A stretch of DNA of 64,000 bases. Source: Kingella oralis. GTDB lineage: Bacteria > Pseudomonadota > Gammaproteobacteria > Burkholderiales > Neisseriaceae. Below the pieces are notes generated by a model. It ran no database searches and was not told where the DNA came from. It saw only the letters and a list, made by a program, of their open reading frames with translations. Positions 16,493 to 24,763 of this stretch are shown piece after piece. Within the stretch, counting starts at the first letter, position 1. Each line of letters begins with the position of its first letter. The position numbers and the translations under genes were made by a program. Location of the stretch: positions 682,001-746,000 of the forward strand of contig NZ_CP059569.1 in the NCBI RefSeq assembly GCF_014054985.1. Reading direction: 5' to 3'.

Positions 16493-17722
16493 TTATGCGT
16501 TTTCAGGCTGCTTTGTGTTGGGTTTTGCCTTGCGCTCGCGCGGGTCGGCAACGGAGAAACCACGGATGCGCAGGCGGTTTTCGTAGTCCACGCGCAGCAG
16601 CATGGTAAAGGCAATCAGCATAATCACCAGCGATGAGCCGCCGTAGGAAATCAGCGGCAGGGTTAGCCCTTTGTTGGGCAAGAGGCTGATGTTTACGCCG
16701 ATGTTCACAAAACTTTGCGCCGCCACCCACACGCCTACGCCTGTGGCGATAAATGAATTGAAATGCAAATCTAAGTCGCGCGCTTGTTTGCCGATGGAAA
16801 AGGCGCGCCAAATAATCCAGAGATACACAAAAGAGAGCGCGGCAACGGCGATTAAGCCAAGCTCTTCGCCGATAACGGCGAGGATGAAGTCGGTGTGGGC
16901 TTCGGGCAGAAAGCCGCGTTTCATGATGGCGTTGCCCAAGCCTGTGCCCAGCAGGTCGCCTTGGTTCATGGAAAGCAGCGAGCCCAAGCCTTGGTAGCCT
17001 GCGCCGGTGGGGTCTTTCCATGGCTGCCACATCACTTCCATGCGGCGCATGCGGAATTCGGAGGTAACAATCATCAGCGTGGCAACGGCAATCATGACGC
17101 TAACCGCGCCCCAAAACCATTTCATCGGCACGTTGGCAAGATAAAGCAGGCAGATAAAGATACCGAAGATAACGATGGCGGAGCCTAAGTCGCGCGTGAG
17201 CGCCACCAGTGCGATGCCGATGCCGATGGGCATGCCCACCATAATCACGCGGCGAAAGTCGTGCAGCACATCGACGCGGCGTTTGAAAAAGCTCGCCATA
17301 TACATGATGGTGATGAATTTGAACAGCTCGCTGGGCTGGATTTTGAAGCCGAACGGGGTGGCGAGCCAGCGGCGCGCGCCGTTGACGATTTCGCCGGTGA
17401 ACGGGACGACCGCCATCACCGCTAGAGTGAGCAGCAAGAGATAGGTGGTCCAGCGTTGCCAGCGCCATAGGGGCACGCGCATCAGCCCGAACGAGACGGC
17501 CAGCCCGAGCAGGGCGAATTGGGTTTGTTTGATGAGAAAGAAGCCGCGGTTGTCGTAGCTGTTTAGCCCTGCTTGCGCGCCGGATGCGGAATACACCATC
17601 ACCAAGCCGAAGCAGAGCAGGCACAGCAAAAGCCAAACGAAGGTTTTGTCGTAGGTTTCGCCGTTTTTGAGCAGGTTGCGGTCTAGGAGTTTGTCTAGCA
17701 GTGGGGTTTTGTGTGTGGACAT
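16493..17722 (-). CDS. ftsW: Peptidoglycan glycosyltransferase FtsW
   Basis: 409 residues with about ten membrane segments. FtsW is the SEDS polymerase of septal peptidoglycan, working with PBP3. The family features seen are FGLVMVYSAS, NGARRWLATPFGFKIQPSEL, DLGSAIVIFGIFICL, GYQGLGSLLSMNQGDLLGTG with EAHTDFILAVIGEELG, and the closing GLTLPLISYGGSSLV. A second SEDS protein, RodA, lies at 47843-48961 in the mre operon, and gene context separates the two roles. The C-terminus ends KQPENA, encoded by a DUS. Confidence 0.95.
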   Translation of the reverse strand: MSTHKTPLLDKLLDRNLLKNGETYDKTFVWLLLCLLCFGLVMVYSASGAQAGLNSYDNRGFFLIKQTQFALLGLAVSFGLMRVPLWRWQRWTTYLLLLTLAVMAVVPFTGEIVNGARRWLATPFGFKIQPSELFKFITIMYMASFFKRRVDVLHDFRRVIMVGMPIGIGIALVALTRDLGSAIVIFGIFICLLYLANVPMKWFWGAVSVMIAVATLMIVTSEFRMRRMEVMWQPWKDPTGAGYQGLGSLLSMNQGDLLGTGLGNAIMKRGFLPEAHTDFILAVIGEELGLIAVAALSFVYLWIIWRAFSIGKQARDLDLHFNSFIATGVGVWVAAQSFVNIGVNISLLPNKGLTLPLISYGGSSLVIMLIAFTMLLRVDYENRLRIRGFSVADPRERKAKPNTKQPENA

Positions 17723-17933
17723 GGAATCGGTTTCAGGCTGCCTTGGGGGCGGCGGGAAGGGTTGGCGGGAAAGGGATTGGGGCTGGGCTCGGGGCTTCGC
17801 TGCAATTTGTTATACCGGTTTTCAGGCTGCCTGAGCGGTTTGGCTGGCACAAGACGCAATGGATGGCTTTGCGCGGTGATAAGGCAGCCTGAAAACGGCA
17901 AGGGGGGTATTTTAACTGGATTGCGCGGGTTTT

Positions 17934-19433
17934 TCAGGCTGCTTTTGCGATGGGCGGCAGCAGCAGGGGGATTTTTTGCGTGCCGAGTACGCGGCTGCGG
18001 GCGTGTTGGCTGGCGTAGGCGAGTAGTTGGGGATGGGGGTGGGCGGTGAGGTTGCCGAGCTGTCCGATTTGTTGGGCGTAGTGGTATTGGGGGTTGGCGC
18101 ATAGGGCGGTGTTGAGCGCGGCGAGAGCGTTTTCGGATGGGGTGAACGTGGGTTCGTGCCAAAGGATGTAGTGGGGCGTGGGGGTGCTTGTGCCTTGCAG
18201 CAAAAGGCAGCCTGAAACGGGGGCGAGGGCTTGGCGGATGGCTTGGGCGGCAAAGGCTTCGGTGAGTTTTTCGCCAACGAGGTCGCTGGTGAGGCTGCTG
18301 CGCCCGATAAAGTGCAGGCTGGGCACATGGGCGTAGGGCGAGGCTTGAGCGAGCAGCCAGTCTTGGATGTCGTAGCGATATAGCCCGCCTTGGGTGGTGA
18401 GAATAAGGCGGTAGCGGTTGCCGTGTTGCAGTTGGTGCAGGGGGCGGATTTGGCCGTGTTCGTCGGCGAATTCGTAGTAGTGGCTGGTGAGCGCGGGCAG
18501 CAGGCAGCCTGAAAACGGCAGGGTGGTGATGCCTTCGGTGGCGAGCAGTCCTTTGCCTTGCAGATGGGCATGGGGGAACAGTTGGCGCAGTTGCGCGGCG
18601 GGTGCGGCGGCGGTGTGGCTGTCCCAGCAGCTGATGGTGTCTAGCTGTGTCCAGATTTGTTGGGTGCGGGGGATGGCGGGGGCTAGGGCTTGGGCAAGGG
18701 TGCGGCGGCGGTGGGCATCGGGGATGTGGCGTAAGATGGTGTCTTGTTGTTGGTGCAGGGTGTGGACGATGTTGAGCAGCAGGGTGGGGCTCCATGCAGA
18801 AATCAGGCTTAGGCTGGGGCTTTGAGCGAGTAGGGTGGCGGTGCGGATTTGCCAGTCTGCGGGGCTTTGGGCTTGGGCAAGCTGGGGTTGGTGGAGTATT
18901 TGCGGGGCGATGCGCTGGGCGAGTGCGCTGCCTAGGTAGTTTAGGTCGTTGCCTGTGCCGATGGGGATGCCGCTTGCGGTGTGGCTGCGGCTGCGGGCGG
19001 CGGGGCTGATGATGAAGTAAAGGCAGCCTGAAAAGGCGTGGGGGCGCTGGGCGATGAGGTCGGCAAACCATGCGTGGATGCCGTGTTGAAAGGCGGTGAG
19101 CAGGGGGGCGGTGTAGGGGATGAGTTTTGCGCCTGCGGTGGAGCCGCCTGTTTCTTCAAATTGGATGATGGGGCTGCTGGTGAGCAGGTTGCGCTCGCCG
19201 TGGGCATGGCGGGCGATAAGGGGGGCGAGGGATTCGTAGCTTTGGATGGGGACGCGCTGGGCGTAGTCTTCGGGGCTGTGGATTTGGGCGAAGTTGTGTT
19301 GTTGTCCGAATTGGCTGTGTTGGTTGCTGCGCAGGATGGTGTGCAGGATTTGGGCTTGGGTGTGTTGGGGGCGGCGCAGGGCGGTTTGGTAGGCGGTGTG
19401 GGCGGGGGTGAGGAGGGATGGGAGGGTGGGCAT
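17934..19433 (-). CDS. GH3-family (auxin-responsive-type) adenylating enzyme homologue
   Basis: 499 residues. The protein resembles the GH3 superfamily of acyl-adenylate-forming, amino-acid-conjugating enzymes best known from plants; bacterial members have unknown substrates. Motifs visible are EETGGSTAGAKLIPYT near residues 92-107 (nucleotide-binding loop), SLISAWSPTLLL near 210, GLLATEGITTLPF near 297 and YRYDIQDWLLA near 352, matching the order of GH3 nucleotide motifs. There is no signal peptide. The last codons, Ala-Lys-Ala-Ala-stop, fall in a near-DUS. It is upstream of ftsW but separated by three DUS. Confidence 0.85.
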   Translation of the reverse strand: MPTLPSLLTPAHTAYQTALRRPQHTQAQILHTILRSNQHSQFGQQHNFAQIHSPEDYAQRVPIQSYESLAPLIARHAHGERNLLTSSPIIQFEETGGSTAGAKLIPYTAPLLTAFQHGIHAWFADLIAQRPHAFSGCLYFIISPAARSRSHTASGIPIGTGNDLNYLGSALAQRIAPQILHQPQLAQAQSPADWQIRTATLLAQSPSLSLISAWSPTLLLNIVHTLHQQQDTILRHIPDAHRRRTLAQALAPAIPRTQQIWTQLDTISCWDSHTAAAPAAQLRQLFPHAHLQGKGLLATEGITTLPFSGCLLPALTSHYYEFADEHGQIRPLHQLQHGNRYRLILTTQGGLYRYDIQDWLLAQASPYAHVPSLHFIGRSSLTSDLVGEKLTEAFAAQAIRQALAPVSGCLLLQGTSTPTPHYILWHEPTFTPSENALAALNTALCANPQYHYAQQIGQLGNLTAHPHPQLLAYASQHARSRVLGTQKIPLLLPPIAKAA

Positions 19434-19465
19434 GGTGTTGGGGTGGGCGTTGTGGATGAGGTGGG

Positions 19466-19508
19466 TTTCAGGCTGCCTTTTGGAATATAGGGATGAGGCA
19501 GCCTGAAA
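19466..19508 (-). terminator. DUS inverted pair upstream of the GH3 gene
   Basis: 13-bp arms at 19466-19478 and 19496-19508. Confidence 0.55.
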
Positions 19509-19550
19509 TGAAGTTTGGCGACGCTCAAATGGCGTTGGCAGTGCTTCGGT

Positions 19551-19822
19551 TAATGTTTCTGATGGATTGACCTTTGCGCCTTATCGCGGCGCGGGCGACT
19601 TACTTTCTTTGCTTCGTCAAAGAAAGTAAGCAAAGAAAGGCGACCCCGACGTGCAGCTCTGCTTCACAGACTTCCCTTACTCCGCATCCTTTTTTCGGCG
19701 CGTGCGAACTAGCCACACTTTGCGCGTCGTCGGACAAGCGCACGCTTTTTCCCGAAAAAAGGATGCTGCGTTCGGCTGGACGTAGGGGAGAGGCAGCAGC
19801 ATCAAACGTTTGTGATGGATTA
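19551..19822 (+). repeat. TTACTTTC composite intergenic element, long copy
   Basis: Begins near TTTCTGATGGATTGACCTTT and holds a 12-bp hairpin TTACTTTCTTTG / CAAAGAAAGTAA at 19600-19630. A larger inverted repeat has 15-bp perfect arms (19684-19698 and 19752-19766) and inner 7-bp arms (19700-19706, 19739-19745). It ends ...TTTGTGATGGATTA. A shortened copy lies at 26749-26849 and a half copy in reverse orientation at 33193-33262. It encodes no protein. Confidence 0.75.
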
Positions 19823-19889
19823 AGCAGCTTGAAGACAGGTTAGATGCTTATTGGCAACGAGCCGCTGCCCCATTGAGGCAGCCTGAAAA

Positions 19890-20387
19890 TCATTTGGGCT
19901 TGCGGCGGATGGTTTTGTGGAAAGTGATGGTTTGCACGGGCGCGCGGGTGAGCTGTTTGGGCAGGGTGGTCAGCGCGATGATTAGGATGGTGGCGGCGTA
20001 GATGAGCAGCCATGCGCCGTTGGCGGCGCGTGCGCCTAGCCCTGTGGCGGCGGCAAGTGCGGCGCCAAATAGCCATGCGAGCAGGGTGCCGCTGCCTGCG
20101 AGATAAAGGGCGTAGTGGATTTGGCGGCGCATCATTTTTTGCTGGGCGGCGCGGGCGAGAATAAAGGCGATGATGGCGTTGAGCAGATAGATGATGAACA
20201 GGGCGAAAAGGAATTGTTCGTCCCATGCGAGCCATTGGCGTTGCTGATGTTGGGTGGTGTATAGGATGGCGCGGGGATGGTTGAACAGCAGGGCAATCAG
20301 GTCGTGCAGCGCGGTGAACAGGATGGGGGCGAGGGCAAGGGTGGCGAGGCAGAAGCGGAGGTGGGGGCGGGGTTCTTGGGTGTTCAT
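19890..20387 (-). CDS. Small integral membrane protein of unknown function
   Basis: 165 residues with about four hydrophobic segments (near 12-34, 58-78, 91-112 and 118-138) and a basic C-terminal tail (FHKTIRRKPK). The arrangement resembles small DUF-type membrane proteins of Neisseriaceae but I recognise no family motif. It starts just after a DUS terminator (20408-20449), which separates it from the A+T-rich gene, and its coding region has normal local base composition. Confidence 0.65.
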   Translation of the reverse strand: MNTQEPRPHLRFCLATLALAPILFTALHDLIALLFNHPRAILYTTQHQQRQWLAWDEQFLFALFIIYLLNAIIAFILARAAQQKMMRRQIHYALYLAGSGTLLAWLFGAALAAATGLGARAANGAWLLIYAATILIIALTTLPKQLTRAPVQTITFHKTIRRKPK

Positions 20388-20407
20388 GGTGTGTTTTTGG
20401 GGGAGTG

Positions 20408-20449
20408 AGGCAGCCTGAAAATGGGGTTTGGGGTGTTTTCAGGCTGCCT
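20408..20449 (-). terminator. DUS inverted-pair terminator after DUF3883 gene
   Basis: 14-bp arms at 20408-20421 and 20436-20449, a few bases after the stop codon of the A+T-rich gene. Confidence 0.7.
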
Positions 20450-20456
20450 TGCTTGA

Positions 20457-21452
20457 TTAAAGACAACTTATTGAAGCACTTTCTTTGGTTTTTATTTCTA
20501 ATAGACGGTCTGCTTCATCTTCGGTTTCAACTATCCACGCTTTGCGTTCAGAGCTATAACGACAGACAGAAAGTTTAGGCTGCTTTAAAGCATTGACTAC
20601 AACCGCTAAACGATAGTCTTCTTTTTCTTCCGAAAACGCTTTGTACTCATTCGGGGTTAATTCAACAGAGAAAACTGAACCTGATAAACCTTTTACTTCA
20701 ATCCGTAATTCACGTTTACCACTTTTAGCAACCAAATCCCATCCAAGATTATCTTTTTCTACACTTTCTATTTCGTAACCCAAATTTTCAAAGTGTGCGC
20801 AACAGACTTGAATAGCAGTTTTTTCAACTTCCACTTTTCGTTCTTGATTAACTTTGTTTGTGTGTTTAGTGGTTATATGGTTAGAAGATTCTTTTTGTTT
20901 AATAAACTCTATGACATTGTGAATAATGGGTAAATTTTTTTCTTGGTCTGCATACCAAATATTACTCTGTCCAATACCTCCTTGGTCTGGATTAGTATTG
21001 GCGCGAGGAATAATAAATGTGCGAGCGTCAACTGGTAATAAAACTGCGTCTTTGGCGGCGGCTTCAATCAAATAACGAGAAATACCATTCTCTTTTTGTA
21101 AGTTTGGTATTTTTTTGAAGTGTTGGAACTCTTTAAAAACAGTGGCGTTCTTATACCAGCCAACAATAACTGTATGTCCACCAAGCCCTTTTGGTCGTGT
21201 AGCCAGCCAAATAACCAAGACGTTATCTAAAAAATTATTCTGATTATTTTCATCAATGCGTTCCAAACTAATGCTTCGGTCATTTGCTGGTTGAACATAC
21301 CCATATACCCGTTCATTTGTGGAATGAAAGTTACAAACTTCATGTCCCATTCCTTTTTCACTTACAAAAGAGCCACCACCACTAATTTGGTCATTATCAG
21401 TTAGCCCCTGATATTTTTCCATCCAACCAATATTGCAAAATAAAATTCTCAT
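20457..21452 (-). CDS. DUF3883 (NO VEIN-type) nuclease-like protein, A+T-rich, probably acquired
   Basis: 331 residues from the ATG at 21452. The C-terminal third (about 205-331) matches DUF3883, a PD-(D/E)xK-like fold common in restriction and other defence proteins. Candidate catalytic residues are Glu210 in the preceding helix, Asp239 in NLGWDLV and Glu252/Lys254 in LRIEVKGLSG, followed by ELTPNEYKAF. The N-terminal half (RILFCNIGWMEKYQG, later VIVGWYKNATV) is a separate domain I cannot name; it may recognise DNA or a modified base, which is inference. Base composition is far more A+T-rich than the flanks and no DUS lies inside, so horizontal acquisition is likely. No partner gene is adjacent. 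Confidence 0.75.
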   Translation of the reverse strand: MRILFCNIGWMEKYQGLTDNDQISGGGSFVSEKGMGHEVCNFHSTNERVYGYVQPANDRSISLERIDENNQNNFLDNVLVIWLATRPKGLGGHTVIVGWYKNATVFKEFQHFKKIPNLQKENGISRYLIEAAAKDAVLLPVDARTFIIPRANTNPDQGGIGQSNIWYADQEKNLPIIHNVIEFIKQKESSNHITTKHTNKVNQERKVEVEKTAIQVCCAHFENLGYEIESVEKDNLGWDLVAKSGKRELRIEVKGLSGSVFSVELTPNEYKAFSEEKEDYRLAVVVNALKQPKLSVCRYSSERKAWIVETEDEADRLLEIKTKESASISCL

Positions 21453-21530
21453 TTTTGTATCCCCATAGTAAAAGAAATATTTGATTAAAAATCCAGCATA
21501 CAAAGGCAGCCCGAAAAGGGTTAAATGTGT

Positions 21531-21557
21531 TTTGGCGATGAGCCGTCGCCGCTCCAT
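21531..21557 (-). repeat. ATGGAGCG hairpin repeat, copy 2
   Basis: Same family as 3090-3117, upstream of the DUF3883 gene. It is followed directly by a DUS inverted pair (21563-21602). Confidence 0.75.
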
Positions 21558-21562
21558 TGAGT

Positions 21563-21602
21563 AGGCAGCCTGAAAAGGGAAAACAAGGGTTTCAGGCTGC
21601 CT
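21563..21602 (-). terminator. DUS inverted-pair terminator after the VCBS fusion gene
   Basis: 13-bp arms at 21563-21575 and 21590-21602, downstream of the gene at 21666-24365. Confidence 0.65.
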
Positions 21603-21665
21603 TGAACGATGTGCGTGGTAAAGCCATACGCCCTGCAACGGGGTGGTAAACCCACGGTGGTAAAC

Positions 21666-24365
21666 CTATGGTTGCTCCACCCGATGATAACGCCCTGTTT
21701 CCAATTCCATCTCTTGCGCTTTGCCGTGTCCGCACCATTGAATTTGGATGCGGATTTTTTTGGCGTTCAGGCTGCCTAAGCCAAATAGGATGCGGCGGTC
21801 GCTTTGCGCAGCCAGCCCGTTGTTGGCATAGACTTCGCGGGCGATGGGCGGCTGGTTGGCGGGGTAGGCGATGACTTTGCTGTGGTAGGCGTTGCGGGCG
21901 CAGGTTTTGCCGTTGCCCACCAAATCCAGCCCCAGCCATGCGGCGGGTTGGCTGTCGTTGCGATAGAGGGTGGGGGGCGCGGTCATGTGGGTTACCAGCA
22001 GGTCGGGGTCGCCGTCGTTGTCAAAATCGGCGTGTATCATGCCGCGCGATGTGCCTGTGTAGTCTGCGCCTGCTTGTTTGGCGACATCAATAAAGTAGTC
22101 GCCTTGGTTGAGATAGAGCCTGTTGGCTTCGTTGCCAAACACGCAGCGTCCGCGCACGTCTGCCCAGCGGTCGGCATAGCCGTGCACATCGGGGTTGGTG
22201 AGGGCGATTTGGGCGTTCCAATACCAATAGTCGGGGCATTGGGCTTCTTTTTTGTCGTAGGCATCGTCTGCCATGCCGTTGGCTTGCGCCATGTCTAGCT
22301 TGCCGTCGCGGTTGAAGTCGGCGTAGGTTGCGCCCCAACCAAAGCGTTGTTCGTTGAGCGCGTTGCGCTTGGCGGCTTGGTCTTGAAACATGGCGGCATC
22401 GGCTTGCCCTGCTTGGCTTTGGTTTACCCACAGCAGGCTGCCTTCGGCTTGCAGTTTTTCGTGCACATTGGAAACGTGAATATCGGGCTTGCCATCGCCT
22501 GAAATGTCGCCGAGGGTGGCGTTCATGCCTTTGTAGGTGTCGCGCCCGATGCTGCCTGAAAACGTGCCGCGTATGGCTTGGAAGCCTTTGCCTTGGCGGT
22601 TGATGTAAAGCTCGTCTGGGCCAAAATCGTTGGCGATGTATAGGTCGGGGTAGCCGTCTGCATTTAGGTCGCCTGCGCCAATCGCCATCGTCCAATGCTT
22701 GCCTTGCAAACCGCTTTCGGCGGCGGGGACGAGCTGGAACGTGCCGTTGCCCATGTTTTGATAGAGCCAGTTTTCATCGGCGTTGTCGGCGTTGTGCCAT
22801 GAGCGGTGCATCACGTTAAACATCCGCCTGTCGCCTGCGTATTGCGGTTTAGGCAGCCTGAAAATGTTGTAGGGCTGCGGGGTGTTGTAATCGGGCAAAT
22901 AGCGTTGCATCACGTTGCCGATGATGATGTCGTCCAGCCCGTCTTGGTTGTAGTCCAGCACATTGGCGGCGGTGCTGATTTGATAGGGGGCGATGCCTGC
23001 TTGCTCGGCGATGGAAGTGAAGCCGAGTTTGCCTGTTTGCGCCAACTCGTTGCGCAGCAGAATGCCTTTGCCAAAGCCTACGCCCAAGAGCAAGTCTTGG
23101 TCGCCGTCGTTGTCAAAATCCAGCCATGTGGCAGAAGCGATGATGCCGTGGTTTTCAGGCTGCCTGCGGTTGGGGTCCAGCTGGGGCAGGGGGAATTTTT
23201 CAAATTGGAAATTGCCTTTGTTGATGTATAACTGGGCGCGGTCGGCTTCGGCTTTAAGCGGCTGGGTGAGAAAAATATCGGGCAAGCCGTCTTGGTTTAC
23301 ATCCGCCACCGCGCCTGCATCGCCCACCGAAAGCAGCCATTTGGCAACGTGGCGCATTTGCGGGTCGGTGCGCTCCAAAATATCGCCTTGCGCGCCCGTT
23401 AAGCCGCTTTGGCTGGCGGGAATTTGCACCAATTTGAAGCCGATGTCTTGGCTACCTGCAAAGGAATGGCTGGCTTTATACGCGCCTATGCCTGTTGCGC
23501 CGATGATGGCGATGGCTAAGGCAGCCTGAAAATGGGTTTGGATGGCGTTGCGCCAGTTGATTTGTTGGCGCGTTTGCCAGAATAGATAGATGCCGCGCAG
23601 GGTGAAATAGGCAAAGCCTGCGTAGAACAGGGTGGAGAATTGTTGGAATTTGTGCAGCGCAAGGTCTATCACCACGATAATCGCCGCCATGCCGATTTGC
23701 CCTTTTTTGCTGCTGGGCGACGTGGGCGGGTCGGGCAGCATAAAGAACACAAACAGATAAAACGCGGGCGAAGTGAACGCGCCCATAAACAGCGTTTCGG
23801 CGGGGATGTGGTGGCGCAGAATATAGGCGCGAAAGCCCACTTGGGCGGCGTAGAACAGCAAAAACGAGCCAATTAGCCATGCGCGGTGGATGTTCACGCG
23901 CACCAGCATGATGGCGGCGGTGGCGACAAAAAAGGCGACCACGCCCGAGCCGCCCCATTGGTAGGCGGGCGATGGCGTTATCATGCCGCCACCAAAAAAC
24001 AGCGCGGCAACAATGCCAAACAGCGAAGGGTTGTAAATATGCTTGCCGTTTACCGTGAACAAATATTTGGAGGCGATGGCGAAAAACGGCGGCAGCAGGG
24101 CAAACCAAATGCCGTGCGCAAAATTGGTGAGCATGGATAGGCTGGTGCCTGTAATCGCCGCGCTGAGTGGGAACAGTGGTGTGGTGCGGCGTAGGATGGT
24201 GTGCAGGGTTAAATCGGTGAGCACGGAGGTGACGACGATGGCGGCGATTTGCCACGGGCTGCGGTTGAAGCCCCAAAATAGGATGCCGAACGCGAGAAAA
24301 GTGAGTTGCAAGCCGAGCACAGCCCAGCGCGGGTCTTGGCGGGATGGGATTTTGGGGAAAGGCAT
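21666..24365 (-). CDS. RnfD/NqrB-like membrane domain fused to VCBS/FG-GAP repeats (CRTAC1-like)
   Basis: 899 residues. The first 290 form about nine membrane segments resembling the RnfD/NqrB membrane subunit, including FMLPDPPTSPSSKKGQ where relatives have a DPVTSP-type motif. The covalent-flavin SGAT-type threonine motif is not seen. Residues about 330-890 are a soluble domain with at least seven calcium-binding DxDxDGxxD motifs (DVNQDGLPD, DFDNDGDQD, DYNQDGLDD, DLNADGYPD, DISGDGKPD, DFNRDGKLD, DFDNDGDPD), a beta-propeller, and an ASPIC/UnbV-like end. The propeller is probably periplasmic or surface-exposed. The function is unknown; electron transfer or adhesion are both possible. Confidence 0.85.
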   Translation of the reverse strand: MPFPKIPSRQDPRWAVLGLQLTFLAFGILFWGFNRSPWQIAAIVVTSVLTDLTLHTILRRTTPLFPLSAAITGTSLSMLTNFAHGIWFALLPPFFAIASKYLFTVNGKHIYNPSLFGIVAALFFGGGMITPSPAYQWGGSGVVAFFVATAAIMLVRVNIHRAWLIGSFLLFYAAQVGFRAYILRHHIPAETLFMGAFTSPAFYLFVFFMLPDPPTSPSSKKGQIGMAAIIVVIDLALHKFQQFSTLFYAGFAYFTLRGIYLFWQTRQQINWRNAIQTHFQAALAIAIIGATGIGAYKASHSFAGSQDIGFKLVQIPASQSGLTGAQGDILERTDPQMRHVAKWLLSVGDAGAVADVNQDGLPDIFLTQPLKAEADRAQLYINKGNFQFEKFPLPQLDPNRRQPENHGIIASATWLDFDNDGDQDLLLGVGFGKGILLRNELAQTGKLGFTSIAEQAGIAPYQISTAANVLDYNQDGLDDIIIGNVMQRYLPDYNTPQPYNIFRLPKPQYAGDRRMFNVMHRSWHNADNADENWLYQNMGNGTFQLVPAAESGLQGKHWTMAIGAGDLNADGYPDLYIANDFGPDELYINRQGKGFQAIRGTFSGSIGRDTYKGMNATLGDISGDGKPDIHVSNVHEKLQAEGSLLWVNQSQAGQADAAMFQDQAAKRNALNEQRFGWGATYADFNRDGKLDMAQANGMADDAYDKKEAQCPDYWYWNAQIALTNPDVHGYADRWADVRGRCVFGNEANRLYLNQGDYFIDVAKQAGADYTGTSRGMIHADFDNDGDPDLLVTHMTAPPTLYRNDSQPAAWLGLDLVGNGKTCARNAYHSKVIAYPANQPPIAREVYANNGLAAQSDRRILFGLGSLNAKKIRIQIQWCGHGKAQEMELETGRYHRVEQP

Positions 24366-24484
24366 GGTGTGGGTTTGTGAATGAGAATGTGGGATAAGGC
24401 AGCCTGAAAATAGGTTTGGGGCTGGTTAGCGAAAGGGCGGATTTTATACTAGGGGTGGGAGTGGGGCAAAGGGCTGTGGGGTGG

Positions 24485-24524
24485 TTTTCAGGCTGCTTTG
24501 GGTGGGGTAAAGGCAGCCTGAAAA
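24485..24524. terminator. DUS inverted pair
   Basis: TTTTCAGGCTGCTT (24485-24498, one mismatch to DUS) faces AAGGCAGCCTGAAAA (24510-24524). Confidence 0.4.
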
Positions 24525-24532
24525 GGGTCGTG

Positions 24533-24560
24533 ATGGAGCGTCGGCGGCTCGCCGACATTT
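24533..24560 (+). repeat. ATGGAGCG hairpin repeat, copy 3
   Basis: Reads ATGGAGCGTCGGCGGCTCGC then CGACATTT, with a GTCGGCG/CGCCGAC stem. It directly adjoins the left flank of the MITE-like element. Confidence 0.85.
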
Positions 24561-24566
24561 GTATGG

Positions 24567-24763
24567 GGTAGCGTCCTAAAAAGTATGCTGCACTGCTGTT
24601 CCTTCCTCCGCTGGCGGGTGAGGGTTAGGGTGGTAGGTTAAACAGCCACCCCCACCCTAACCCCTCCCCCGCCAGCGGGAGAGGGAACAGATTGCGTAGT
24701 TTTTAACCAGTACTGCTTGCTATCAATAAATAGTCAAGCCAGCATTCTTTTTAGGGCACCATC
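24567..24763. mobile_element. MITE-like element with 8-bp flanking direct repeats
   Basis: A 197-bp non-coding element. Its outer imperfect inverted repeats share CCTAAAAAG and ATGCTG (19 of 24 positions). Its inner arms (24596-24633 and 24652-24690) are about 85-90 percent complementary and contain the GCTGGCGGG/CCCGCCAGC core. The 8-mer TTGTATGG occurs on both sides (24559-24566 and 24764-24771), as a target-site duplication would. It encodes no transposase, and no second copy is in the window. Confidence 0.6.

Larger units (their letters stand above)
19434..19889. other. Repeat-rich gap (456 bp) between GH3 gene and small membrane protein gene
   Basis: No convincing gene. Holds a DUS terminator (19466-19508), a copy of the TTACTTTC element (19551-19822), including its strong hairpin and a nested long inverted repeat, a degenerate copy of the ATGGAGCG hairpin repeat (19852-19875), and a DUS at about 19876-19889. 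Confidence 0.7.

Noticed and set aside
17695..19071. 458-residue open frame on the minus strand, overlapping the GH3 gene
   Set aside because: It is a shadow frame, extremely rich in Pro, Arg and His, with no domain; the GH3 frame explains the DNA.
19574..19843. 89-residue plus-strand frame in the gap after GH3
   Set aside because: It runs through inverted repeats of the TTACTTTC element, which is repeated elsewhere without keeping the frame.
23476..24558. 360-residue minus-strand frame overlapping the membrane-VCBS fusion gene
   Set aside because: Out-of-frame shadow of the real gene that runs into DUS repeats upstream.
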